A stretch of 8,771 nucleotides of DNA from Planctomycetota bacterium (lineage in GTDB: Bacteria > Planctomycetota > Phycisphaerae > UBA1845 > CAIVHJ01). Under the pieces are notes generated by a model. The model had not been told where the DNA came from, did not search any database, and saw only the letters and a list, made by a program, of their open reading frames with translations. The stretch spans positions 1 through 8,771 of the forward strand of contig JACZTW010000161.1 in NCBI GenBank assembly GCA_022573485.1. Reading direction: 5' to 3'. Position numbers and translations under genes: made by a program. Positions 1 through 5,880 of this stretch are shown piece by piece. Within the stretch, counting starts at the first letter, position 1. The number at the start of each line of letters is the position of its first letter.

Positions 1-102
1 TGGGGCCCGAACCCCAACCACCCCGCCGACCTCGACGACGATGACATCATCGACGCCGCCGACCTCGCCCTCCTCCTCGGCAACTGGGGGCCGTGCGAAT
101 AG
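1..102 (+). CDS. C-terminal end of a dockerin-like-tailed secreted protein (partial)
   Basis: Frame 1 is open from the window edge to a TAG at 100-102, giving the last 33 residues of a protein whose start lies outside. The segment DLDDDDIIDAAD has acidic residues at loop positions 1, 3, 5, 9 and 12 with Ile at 7, the pattern of a dockerin or EF-hand calcium-binding loop. It is followed by DLALLLGNWGPCE. Tails of this kind, a single dockerin-like loop plus an LLLGxWGPC ending, are common at the C-termini of large exported proteins of Phycisphaerae-type planctomycetes, where they may act as a sorting or anchoring signal (family knowledge; the role is not shown here). The function of the main body of the protein cannot be judged. 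Base composition is very GC-rich, like the rest of the window. Confidence 0.8.
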   Translation, partial: WGPNPNHPADLDDDDIIDAADLALLLGNWGPCE

Positions 103-107
103 GAGGA

Positions 108-149
108 CTGAGTGCTGAGGACTGAGTGCTGAGTGCCGAGTGCTGAGGA
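108..149. repeat. Heptanucleotide tandem repeat, unit CTGAGTG
   Basis: Six consecutive 7-bp units read CTGAGTG, CTGAGGA, CTGAGTG, CTGAGTG, CCGAGTG and CTGAGGA. The array starts five bases after the stop codon of the upstream gene. Two other heptamer arrays with different units lie at 3156-3190 and 7143-7194. They resemble the short tandemly repeated repetitive (STRR) heptamers described in filamentous cyanobacteria; the similarity is in design and, from memory, in unit sequence. Confidence 0.85.
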
Positions 150-235
150 GCCGGGGATTGAGGGATTGAACCAGGCTGAGTGGAGAACGGCCGACACGGT
201 TGCGGTACACTTGGCCGAGTCTGCTGTGTGTTGGT

Positions 236-255
236 CCGCAGCGTGAACGCTGCGG
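236..255. repeat. Small perfect stem-loop, possible dispersed repeat
   Basis: An 8-bp stem CCGCAGCG / CGCTGCGG encloses a TGAA loop and is followed by CTC. The hairpin at 7437-7454 has the same plan: CGCA at the outer left, a TAAA loop, and TGCGGCTC at the right. The three inner stem bases differ between the two but remain paired. There is no T-run, so it does not look like a terminator. Confidence 0.55.
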
Positions 256-415
256 CTCAGGCAGGCGACTCCCTCCTCGGCTGACTGGCTTTCCCCATCT
301 GAGGCTGAATTCAGAGAAACAAACGATTGACTTGTGTTGCCTTCAGCGTTAGTTATGCTGATTTCAGCAGTTACGACAGGTGCAGTGGGGTACTGCGGCA
401 TCCGAGGACCATCCA

Positions 416-874
416 ATGACCAACACTCTCCCTCGTCTTGCGTTTTCCGTAGCGGTGCTTTGGGGCTTGGGCCTGGGTTGCGGGCCGCGGGCGGCCGACC
501 CCGTCCGTCTGATGGCCAAGCAGCGCTCTCCTATTTCCGATCTGCCGGTGCCGATGGGATTCCGCATCCTGGAAGACGAATCGGAGGACGCCTACACCGG
601 GCGGAGGCGGCTGTATGTCCGGCACGTCTACGCGGGCTCCGGAGAGCCCTTCGCGGTGCGAAATTTCTACCGTGATCGCATGCCGCAGTACAAGTGGCAA
701 CTGGTCAATACCGTTCACTTCGCCGGAACCCATTCGATGGTCTTTCAAAAAGGCCAGGAATCGTGTACTGTGGCAATTTCCCGATCCAAATCCCGCTGGG
801 GCAGCGGCATTCGGGTCCAGATCATCATTATGCCGGAGGAGCGCGGAGCACAGGCGGACACCACAGGAAGATGA
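416..874 (+). CDS. Candidate lipoprotein of unknown function
   Basis: This encodes a 152-residue protein that I do not recognise. The N-terminus has the form of a signal peptide: a short polar start with Arg7, a hydrophobic stretch over about residues 9-20, then LGC with Cys22 as a possible lipidation site. The lipobox is imperfect because Gly, not Leu/Val/Ile, is at -3. The mature part has a conserved look, with a DLPVPMGFRIL segment (residues 42-52), then RRLYVRHVYAG, a FYRDRMP segment near 84-90, and alternating strands up to about residue 139. This suggests a small, compact, exported alpha/beta domain. I chose ATG 416 over the in-frame ATG 380 because GAGGA at 404-408 is a well-placed ribosome binding site and because the signal peptide then begins properly. 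It overlaps the next gene by four bases (ATGA), so the pair is probably translationally coupled. The two products may work together at the membrane, but this is inference only. Confidence 0.75.
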   Translation: MTNTLPRLAFSVAVLWGLGLGCGPRAADPVRLMAKQRSPISDLPVPMGFRILEDESEDAYTGRRRLYVRHVYAGSGEPFAVRNFYRDRMPQYKWQLVNTVHFAGTHSMVFQKGQESCTVAISRSKSRWGSGIRVQIIIMPEERGAQADTTGR

Positions 875-1830
875 AGACACAACGACGACAGGAACTCAAA
901 GCCAACGACCTTTCCGTTTATTTGCAGCAGGTCAGCGAATACTTCAACAAACACGCCGGCATGATCACCATCGTGTCGATCGGTGTGATCGCGGTGGTGG
1001 CTGCGGCGGTGTTCGCCAATCGCACTGCCGTTCAACATCGCGAGTATGCCTGGGAAGCGCTTAACTCCGCTGACGTTGCCAGCCGAACCCCTGGGCCCGA
1101 GAGGGCGACTTGGCAAAAAGAGATGATCGCCAGTTGGGAGGACATCGTTGACAACTACGGCGACACCGACGTCGCGCCGTTGGCCCGGTATCGAATCGTT
1201 CAGTTCTGCCTGCGGCAGTTCCTGGAATCTGAGACCGGGGACATGCGCGGACAACTCCTGGACACGGCCGAGAAGCATTGCAACTCGACTCTGAACTCCG
1301 CCGGTTCCAATACGACGCTCAAGGCTACGGCGCTCAATGCGCTCTCTGCCATCGAGCAGGATCGGTACGTGCTGGACGGAGACTTGGCCCACAAGGAAAC
1401 CGCCAAGAGCTATCTGGAGCGCATCCGCAACGGCCCGGAGTTCATCGGGACCGCGTTCCAGGATGACGTCCTGGCGCGCCTGAACGAGTTCGACAGCCTG
1501 TGGCACCCACTGGTCCTGCTGGACCCACCAGTGGACCCACTAGTGGGTCCGCCAGCGGAGCCCGGGCCGACAGCCGAGCCCGCGGAACCGCAGGACGCGG
1601 CGACGCCCCCGGCGGACGCCGGCCCGCCGCCTGACGACAGCGACCCGGAACAAGCACCTGGGGAGGCCGGCGCTGCTCCGAAAGCCGATTTGCCGCAGGA
1701 ACCCTCCAAGGCGGAAGAGCCATCGGACGCCGGCGAAGCCGGTCCAACCCGCTCCGCGGGCGGCGGCGATGCTGAACCCAAAGAGACGCCCCCCGTGGAC
1801 CCACCAGTGGGCCCGTCCGAACAACCATAG
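871..1830 (+). CDS. Membrane-anchored protein with helical domain and Pro/Glu/Ala-rich tail
   Basis: This 319-residue protein has three parts. Residues 1-30 are polar and probably cytoplasmic. Residues 31-49 form one clear transmembrane segment (MITIVSIGVIAVVAAAVFA). Residues about 50-215 are mostly helical with a look of tetratricopeptide repeats, including paired segments such as YAWEALNSADVA and the AKSYLERIRNGPEF region. The plan, N-terminal anchor plus TPR-like domain, resembles YfgM/CpoB-type proteins of the cell envelope, but no motif settles this. Residues 216-319 are a low-complexity tail rich in Pro, Ala, Glu, Asp and Gly, probably disordered, bracketed by DPPVDPLVGPP at its start and VDPPVGP at its end. 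The start ATG overlaps the stop of the upstream gene (ATGA); an AGGAAG directly before it is too close to be an ideal ribosome binding site, which fits translational coupling. The longer upstream reading frame from 694 lies inside the upstream gene and is rejected. Confidence 0.75.
   Translation: MKTQRRQELKANDLSVYLQQVSEYFNKHAGMITIVSIGVIAVVAAAVFANRTAVQHREYAWEALNSADVASRTPGPERATWQKEMIASWEDIVDNYGDTDVAPLARYRIVQFCLRQFLESETGDMRGQLLDTAEKHCNSTLNSAGSNTTLKATALNALSAIEQDRYVLDGDLAHKETAKSYLERIRNGPEFIGTAFQDDVLARLNEFDSLWHPLVLLDPPVDPLVGPPAEPGPTAEPAEPQDAATPPADAGPPPDDSDPEQAPGEAGAAPKADLPQEPSKAEEPSDAGEAGPTRSAGGGDAEPKETPPVDPPVGPSEQP
1521..1550. repeat. 12-bp tandem repeat ending in an 18-bp perfect palindrome, within a gene
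   Basis: Inside the tail region of the preceding gene, GGACCCACCAGT (1521-1532) is followed by GGACCCACTAGT (1533-1544) and GGGTCC. Bases 1533-1550, GGACCCACTAGTGGGTCC, are a perfect palindrome. The 14-mer GGACCCACCAGTGG (1521-1534) recurs exactly at 1797-1810, in the same reading frame and 276 bp later, at the other end of the tail. CCACTGGT at 1507-1514 is the inverted complement of 1527-1534. Confidence 0.75.
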
Positions 1831-1885
1831 ATCGGTCTGACTTTCTCACCCTCCGCCGCCGATTCGTTGGCCTAAATACAACAAA

Positions 1886-2042
1886 CCGCAGAGACCGCGG
1901 AGAGCGCAGAGTGTTGTTGGGAAAGAAGTTGCGGTCACATGCGAGCCGGTGATGTTTTGGTAATGTGGTTCACGCGCCGTTCTGCGTTGGCTTCACCTAA
2001 TTCTCTCTTGTATTGTCTCTGCGACCTCTGCGTGCTCTGCGG
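1886..2042. repeat. Intergenic element bounded by 9-bp-periodic inverted arms
   Basis: The left arm (1886-1912) consists of three 9-bp units: CCGCAGAGA, CCGCGGAGA and GCGCAGAGT. The right arm (2017-2042), read on the minus strand, begins with CCGCAGAGC and ACGCAGAGG and continues TCGCAGAG. The first 26 bases of the arms match at 21 positions as inverted repeats, with about 104 bp of non-repeated DNA between them. The element occupies most of the 273 bp spacer before the pseudouridine synthase gene and ends 61 bp before its ATG. There is no transposase ORF inside, so it could be a non-autonomous (MITE-like) element or a structured RNA region. The design closely parallels the element at 7219-7369. 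Confidence 0.65.
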
Positions 2043-2103
2043 TGAATCATCCGGGCTAGAATACGATTGACTGGAGCCCTACTTCTGTTGGGATGGTGCG
2101 TGT

Positions 2104-3156
2104 ATGGAAGCTGGTGAACAAGCGGCAGGCGCCCGTGAAAAGCCTGAAGATTCGGCTCAGAAGGCCGATTCGCAGGACACCGCGGTGGAACGCATCACCA
2201 AGGTGGTTCGGCGCCGCCTGGTGGGGCGGCGGCTGGACAAGTACCTGCGGGGCCTGCTGCCCCGACTGTCGCGGACGGTGATCCAGCGGCTGATCAAGCA
2301 GGGCGACGTCACGGTCAACGGCCAACCAACCAAGGCCAGCTACGAGCCGAACAAGGGCGACGTCATCGTCATATCGGTGCCGCCGCCGGAGCCGACCGAC
2401 ATCGTCGGCGAAGACATCCCGCTCGACATCATCTATGAGGACGACTACTTGCTGGCGATCAACAAGCAGGCCGGCATCATTTGCCACCCCGCCCGAGCTT
2501 CGCAGGGCGGCACGATCGCCAACGCGGCGATGTTTCACTTGAACAAGATCAGCCACGGCGACGATCCACTGCGGCCCGGGATCATCCACCGCCTCGACAA
2601 GAACACCACCGGCGTGATGCTGATCGCGAAGTGTGATGAAGCCCACTGGCGGATTTCCTTGCAGTTCGAGAAGCGCACGATTCAAAAGACCTACGTCGGG
2701 ATCGTCGAGGGCGACGTGCAATTGGATCAAGACATCATCGATGCGCCGCTGGCGGCTCATCCGACCATCAAGGATCGATATATGGTGCCCGGCATGCGCC
2801 GCGTACCCATGATTACCAAGCAGGCGATCACGCAGTATCGGGTTCTGGAGCGCTTCCGCGGCTTCGCGCTCATGCAATTGCAACCGAAGACGGGCAGAAC
2901 GCATCAACTCCGCGTACACATGTCGTACATCGGCCATCCAATGGTGGGTGACTTGACGTACGGCGGGCATTTCTTCAGCGAACACGACCTCACCGGCCAG
3001 GGCAGCACCGAGCCGCTGATCGATCATCAATCGCTGCACGCCCGGCGCATCAAATTCGTCCATCCCATCAAAGAGACGCCGCTGGAAATAGAGGCGCCGC
3101 TGTCCGGGCGAATCAGTCGTGTCGTCGACATACTGAGGGAACATCGCAAGTTGTAG
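2104..3156 (+). CDS. RluA/RluD-family ribosomal large-subunit pseudouridine synthase
   Basis: This 350-residue protein should isomerise specific uridines in RNA, most likely 23S rRNA, to pseudouridine. An S4 RNA-binding domain covers about residues 38-95 (RLDKYLRGLLPRLSRTVIQ, then GDVTVNG). The catalytic domain follows, with LLAINKQAGIICHPA (116-130), the signature HRLDKNTTG (162-170) carrying the catalytic Asp165, and the RluA-class block PKTGRTHQLRVH (261-272) followed by GHPMVGD (277-283). The S4 plus catalytic layout and the length match RluD/RluC-type enzymes; which uridines it modifies cannot be told. The signature has Thr-Thr-Gly where Thr-Ser-Gly is usual, a mild change. The first 35 residues are a charged extension with no recognised domain, so the start is less certain than the rest; a GGGA at 2090-2093 supports ATG 2104. 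It stands alone between repeat-filled spacers and is probably its own transcription unit. Confidence 0.92.
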   Translation: MEAGEQAAGAREKPEDSAQKADSQDTAVERITKVVRRRLVGRRLDKYLRGLLPRLSRTVIQRLIKQGDVTVNGQPTKASYEPNKGDVIVISVPPPEPTDIVGEDIPLDIIYEDDYLLAINKQAGIICHPARASQGGTIANAAMFHLNKISHGDDPLRPGIIHRLDKNTTGVMLIAKCDEAHWRISLQFEKRTIQKTYVGIVEGDVQLDQDIIDAPLAAHPTIKDRYMVPGMRRVPMITKQAITQYRVLERFRGFALMQLQPKTGRTHQLRVHMSYIGHPMVGDLTYGGHFFSEHDLTGQGSTEPLIDHQSLHARRIKFVHPIKETPLEIEAPLSGRISRVVDILREHRKL

Positions 3157-3190
3157 GGAACAGGGAACAGGGAACAGGGAAGAGGGAACA
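3156..3190. repeat. Heptanucleotide tandem repeat, unit GGGAACA
   Basis: Five 7-bp units: GGGAACA three times, GGGAAGA, then GGGAACA. The first base of the array is the last base of the stop codon of the pseudouridine synthase gene. It is one of three heptamer arrays with different units in this window. Confidence 0.9.
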
Positions 3191-3444
3191 GGCGATGGGA
3201 AAGAGATGGATCGAATCCGCAGCGGCACGGGCCACGCGGAGCACGTTCAGTCGTGTTTAGTGTTTCCGTCAGCGTTGCGTGGTGGTGGCCATAGAATCCA
3301 GTATTGCCTGTACAACACGCAGCCAAGACCAGACTCCTTCGGCAGGGATGCTAAGCGGCAAGCCAGTGACGGGGCCATTGGATGTGACTTCGTCGCCTGA
3401 GCGACGCGGCGCAGTTGCGTTTTCCATACAGGAACACACAGCTC
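3191..3444. other. Intergenic region before thiO, no gene recognised
   Basis: After the heptamer array this spacer holds no convincing ORF. A TAGAAT at 3292-3297 resembles a -10 box but has no matching -35. I looked for a TPP riboswitch because the next gene resembles thiO and did not find its conserved CTGAGA-type segments. A small hairpin lies at 3391-3406. Confidence 0.5.
3391..3406. repeat. Small stem-loop shortly before the thiO start
   Basis: A 6-bp stem CGTCGC / GCGACG closes a CTGA loop, followed by CGGCGC. It ends 38 bp before the ATG. Its plan (short GC stem, purine-rich tetraloop, GCGGC to the right) resembles the hairpins at 236-255 and 7437-7454, though less closely than those two resemble each other. 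Confidence 0.4.
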
Positions 3445-4578
3445 ATGATTGCGGATGTGATCGTTATTGGTGGGGGGATTGTTGGGCTGTCGTGTGCCTA
3501 TCGACTGGCGAAGGACGGTTTGAAAGTCACTCTGCTGGAGCGCGGGCGGTGTGGGCAGCAGGCTTCATGGGCCGGCGCGGGCATCATCGCGCCGTGCAGT
3601 TGGCATCGCAGCGATGACCTCGCACGGATCCACATGGAGGCTGTGTTCGGGTACCACGAGTTCGCAGCCGAGCTGCACGAGCGCAGCGGGATCGACCCGC
3701 TGTTCCGGCGCTGCGGCGAGTTTCACTTGATCCTTGACGACAATCGCATGAAGATGGCGACGCGCGAAGTCCAGGCCATCGGCGAGCGCACGACGCCCGA
3801 AGGCCGGCCCATCGCCAAGACGCTGACGCCGGAAGCGGCCCGGGAACTGGAGCCCAACTTGGCCGGCGAGATGCTGGGCGTGCAACACGGGCGCATGTCG
3901 GCCCAGGTCCGCACCCCGAGATTGCTCGAAGCATTGCGTGAGTGCTGCGTGGCGCTCGGCGTTCGGATTGAGGAAGGCTGCGAAGTTCGGGCACTCTTGA
4001 AGGACGGCGAGCGCGTGCTCGGTGTGCAGACTCAACAGGGCGACGCCACCGCCGAGGCCACGGTCTTGTGCGCGGGGGCGTGGTCGTCGCAACTCGATCC
4101 ATTGCTGGCAGAGCACATGCCGGTTCATCCCGTACGCGGGCAGATCCTGCTGCTGAAGATGCCCGATCCGCCGATTCGGCACATCATCTCTCTTGAAGAA
4201 GAGCACTTTTACATGGTCGCGCGCGACGACGGGCACGTGCTCGTCGGCTCGACCGAGGAACATGACTCCGCTTTCAATAATCGCAACACCGCACAAGCCG
4301 TCGCCCGGTTATCGGCGCTGGCGATCAAGTATGTGCCGATCCTGTCGGGAGCGTCCGTGGTTCGCACCTGGGCCGGGCTGCGTCCCGGCACGCCCGACCG
4401 CCGGCCCTTCCTTGGATTCGTTCCCGGTTTGAGCAACTTTATCGCGGCGACGGGGAACTTCCGCACCGGTCTGGCCACCGCGCCGATCGTCGCCGACATT
4501 GTGGCCGACCTCCTGCGAACAGGAAGGTGTCAGTACAATCTCGCCAAAGCCGCGCCGGGGCGAAAGTACCCGATCTAG
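3445..4578 (+). CDS. thiO: ThiO-like glycine oxidase, FAD-dependent
   Basis: This 377-residue flavoenzyme belongs to the DAO family. Its best match from memory is glycine oxidase ThiO, which oxidises glycine with O2 to the imine used for the thiazole ring of thiamine, releasing H2O2. The N-terminal Rossmann motif VIVIGGGIVGLSCAYRLA (5-22) and the acidic Glu32 at the end of the second strand bind the FAD adenosine. ASWAGAGIIAP (40-50) is the usual second FAD segment. Near the C-terminus, TWAGLRPGTPDRRPFLG (308-324) carries the arginine expected to hold the substrate carboxylate, and ATGNFRTGLATAPIVADIVADLL (335-357) is the flavin-contacting end. Length fits the family. ATG 3445 is chosen because the Rossmann strand begins three residues later and AGGA lies at 3430-3433; a TTG at 3415 would add ten residues with no homologous look. 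Related amino-acid oxidases of the same fold (sarcosine oxidase, DadA-like) remain possible, as no thiamine gene is adjacent. The stop codon abuts a palindromic element. Confidence 0.82.
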   Translation: MIADVIVIGGGIVGLSCAYRLAKDGLKVTLLERGRCGQQASWAGAGIIAPCSWHRSDDLARIHMEAVFGYHEFAAELHERSGIDPLFRRCGEFHLILDDNRMKMATREVQAIGERTTPEGRPIAKTLTPEAARELEPNLAGEMLGVQHGRMSAQVRTPRLLEALRECCVALGVRIEEGCEVRALLKDGERVLGVQTQQGDATAEATVLCAGAWSSQLDPLLAEHMPVHPVRGQILLLKMPDPPIRHIISLEEEHFYMVARDDGHVLVGSTEEHDSAFNNRNTAQAVARLSALAIKYVPILSGASVVRTWAGLRPGTPDRRPFLGFVPGLSNFIAATGNFRTGLATAPIVADIVADLLRTGRCQYNLAKAAPGRKYPI

Positions 4579-4581
4579 GCT

Positions 4582-4684
4582 CCGTCTCGAAACTCCGATT
4601 TCGTAGCGGCCGACCTCCGTGTTCCCGGCGCGCCGGGATCGGTCGGCAGGGACGCCGACCGCTACAGGAGTTTTGCCAGGACGG
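4582..4684. repeat. Palindromic dispersed element, copy 1
   Basis: The region 4599-4667 matches 8196-8264 at 68 of 69 positions, the single change being G4650 against A8247. The element is built of nested inverted repeats: AAACTCC (4590-4596) with GGAGTTT (4667-4673), GTAGCGG (4603-4609) with CCGCTAC (4659-4665), GCCGACC (4609-4615) with GGTCGGC (4641-4647), and a central perfect 14-bp palindrome CCCGGCGCGCCGGG (4624-4637). A weaker outer match, CCGTC (4582-4586) with GACGG (4680-4684), marks the likely edges. It begins right after the thiO stop codon. There is no long T-run, so it is not a typical intrinsic terminator, although the transcript would fold strongly. REP/BIME- or MITE-like behaviour is the most likely explanation. 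Confidence 0.85.
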
Positions 4685-4697
4685 CTCGCGCGGAGAG

Positions 4698-4726
4698 TTG
4701 ACCCGGCACAATTGCGGATGTATCTT
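4698..4726 (+). promoter_or_regulatory. Candidate sigma70-type promoter for gap-pgk
   Basis: TTGACC (4698-4703) and TATCTT (4721-4726) are separated by exactly 17 bp. They match the -35 consensus at five of six positions and the -10 consensus at four of six. Transcription would start near 4733, leaving a leader of about 50 bases with the ribosome binding site GGAG at 4771-4774. The position just downstream of the palindromic element and before gap is sensible. Planctomycete promoter consensus is not well known to me, so confidence is moderate. Confidence 0.5.
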
Positions 4727-4781
4727 CTAACATTCGCGAGTCGACGGCAGAAAAGAACGAACGTCAATTTGGAGAAAGCCA

Positions 4782-5810
4782 ATGGCCATTCGCGTGGGAA
4801 TCAACGGTTTTGGACGGATCGGCAGAATCGCGTGCCGCGCGATGATGGCCCATGAGACGAAGTTCGACATAGTGGCCGTCAATGATTTGGCCCCGGCGAG
4901 TTCGCTGGCCATCCTGCTGAAGTATGACAGCGCCCACGGGCGCTATCCGGGCCACATCTCGCTCAAAGGCGACAAAGTGATCGAGGTGGACGGCGACGAG
5001 ATTCAAGTGCTCAGCGAGCGCAGTCCTGCCAAGCTGCCCTGGGGTGATCTGGGCGTCGATGTGGTGCTGGAATCGACGGGCATTTTCATGACGCGCGGCG
5101 GCGAGCGCGGCGGCTATGGCGATCATTTGACCGCGGGGGCCAGGAAGGTCGTGCTCAGCGCGCCGGCGAAGGACGAGCCGGACTATACGGTCGTGCTGGG
5201 CGTGAACAGTGACGGCCTGACTGCCGAGCACAAGTGCGTGTCGAACGCAAGCTGCACGACGAACTGCCTGGCGCCGCTGGTGAAAGTGCTGCACGAGCGG
5301 TTCGGCCTCGAACAAGGCCTGATGACGACAATCCATGCGTACACCAACGACCAAAACGTGAACGACCAGATTCATTCGGATTTGCGGCGGGCGCGGGCGG
5401 CTGCGGTGAACATGATCCCGACGACGACCGGCGCAGCCCGAGCGGTGGGACAGGTGATTCCGGAACTGAACGGCAAGTTGAACGGCTTTGCTGTACGCGT
5501 GCCTGTGATCAACGGCTCGCTGACCGATCTGACGGCCATGCTTAAGAAGAGCGTGACCATCGACGACGTCAACAACGCCATGCGCGAAGCCGCCGAGGGT
5601 GAATTGAAGGGCATTTTGTCTTACTGTGAAGATCCGATCGTGAGCACCGATATCATCGGCGATCCGCACAGTTCTATTCTCGACTCGCTGAGTACGTTGA
5701 CCATGCCCGCTTCGGGCGGGCGGATGGTCAAGGTGGTGAGTTGGTACGACAACGAGTGGGGCTATTCATGCCGCACCGCCGACATCATTGCCAAGATGGC
5801 CGCGCTTTGA
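4782..5810 (+). CDS. gap: Type I glyceraldehyde-3-phosphate dehydrogenase
   Basis: This 342-residue enzyme converts glyceraldehyde 3-phosphate, phosphate and NAD(P)+ to 1,3-bisphosphoglycerate in the cytosol; it works as a homotetramer in known relatives. RVGINGFGRIGR (4-15) is the nucleotide-binding glycine motif. VAVNDL (31-36) places Asp35 where NAD-specific enzymes carry it, suggesting NAD preference. SNASCTTNCLAPL (154-166) holds the catalytic Cys158, and TIHAYTNDQ (183-191) the catalytic His185. RARAAAVNMIPTTTGAAR (203-220) and WYDNEWGYS (321-329) are further family signatures. Length is normal for the family. A small glycine-rich stretch (RGGERGGYGDHL, about 105-116) seems a few residues longer than in textbook enzymes. 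The start is well supported by GGAG at 4771-4774, seven bases before the ATG. A candidate promoter precedes it and pgk follows after 70 bp, consistent with a gap-pgk operon for lower glycolysis or gluconeogenesis. Confidence 0.97.
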   Translation: MAIRVGINGFGRIGRIACRAMMAHETKFDIVAVNDLAPASSLAILLKYDSAHGRYPGHISLKGDKVIEVDGDEIQVLSERSPAKLPWGDLGVDVVLESTGIFMTRGGERGGYGDHLTAGARKVVLSAPAKDEPDYTVVLGVNSDGLTAEHKCVSNASCTTNCLAPLVKVLHERFGLEQGLMTTIHAYTNDQNVNDQIHSDLRRARAAAVNMIPTTTGAARAVGQVIPELNGKLNGFAVRVPVINGSLTDLTAMLKKSVTIDDVNNAMREAAEGELKGILSYCEDPIVSTDIIGDPHSSILDSLSTLTMPASGGRMVKVVSWYDNEWGYSCRTADIIAKMAAL

Positions 5811-5880
5811 GGGATCGTCGGCTTGCAGCTTTCGTGTTGATTTGGAAACATCCGATTCTCTGCATCAGGCAGGTTCGCCC

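Larger units (their letters stand above)
103..415. other. Intergenic region without a recognisable gene
   Basis: This 313 bp spacer contains a heptamer repeat (108-149), a doubled GGGATTGA (154-169) and a small perfect hairpin (236-255). A TTGACT at 327-332 could be a -35 box for the gene at 416, but the hexamer 17 bp downstream (TAGTTA, 350-355) is a poor -10, so no promoter is called. No tRNA or conserved ORF was seen. Confidence 0.6.

Noticed and set aside
108..149. Repeat arrays considered as CRISPR
   Set aside because: The units are 7 bp in direct tandem with no spacers, and no cas gene is present.
371..880. Long minus-strand open frames opposite the lipoprotein and membrane-protein genes (also 745-1506, 1410-1849)
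   Set aside because: They are antisense to genes with clear translation signals, show no recognisable motifs, and are rich in residues expected from reversed GC-rich codons.
2057..2072. TAGAAT (2057-2062) and TTGACT (2067-2072) as promoter boxes for the pseudouridine synthase gene
   Set aside because: They are in the wrong order to form one promoter, and neither has a partner at 16-18 bp.
2056..3228. 390-codon minus-strand open frame opposite the pseudouridine synthase gene
   Set aside because: The plus strand encodes a clear RluA-family enzyme with its catalytic motif; the minus-strand product has no motif and part of it is a translated heptamer repeat.
3338..3350. TCGGCAGGGATGC, similar to a 13-base part of the palindromic element
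   Set aside because: The similarity is short and the rest of the element is absent; chance or an old remnant cannot be separated.
3191..3444. Possible TPP riboswitch upstream of the thiO-like gene
   Set aside because: The conserved riboswitch segments were not found in the spacer.
3279..3617. Plus-strand open frame of 112 codons before and into thiO
   Set aside because: It overlaps the start of thiO in another frame and has no ribosome binding site or recognisable motif.
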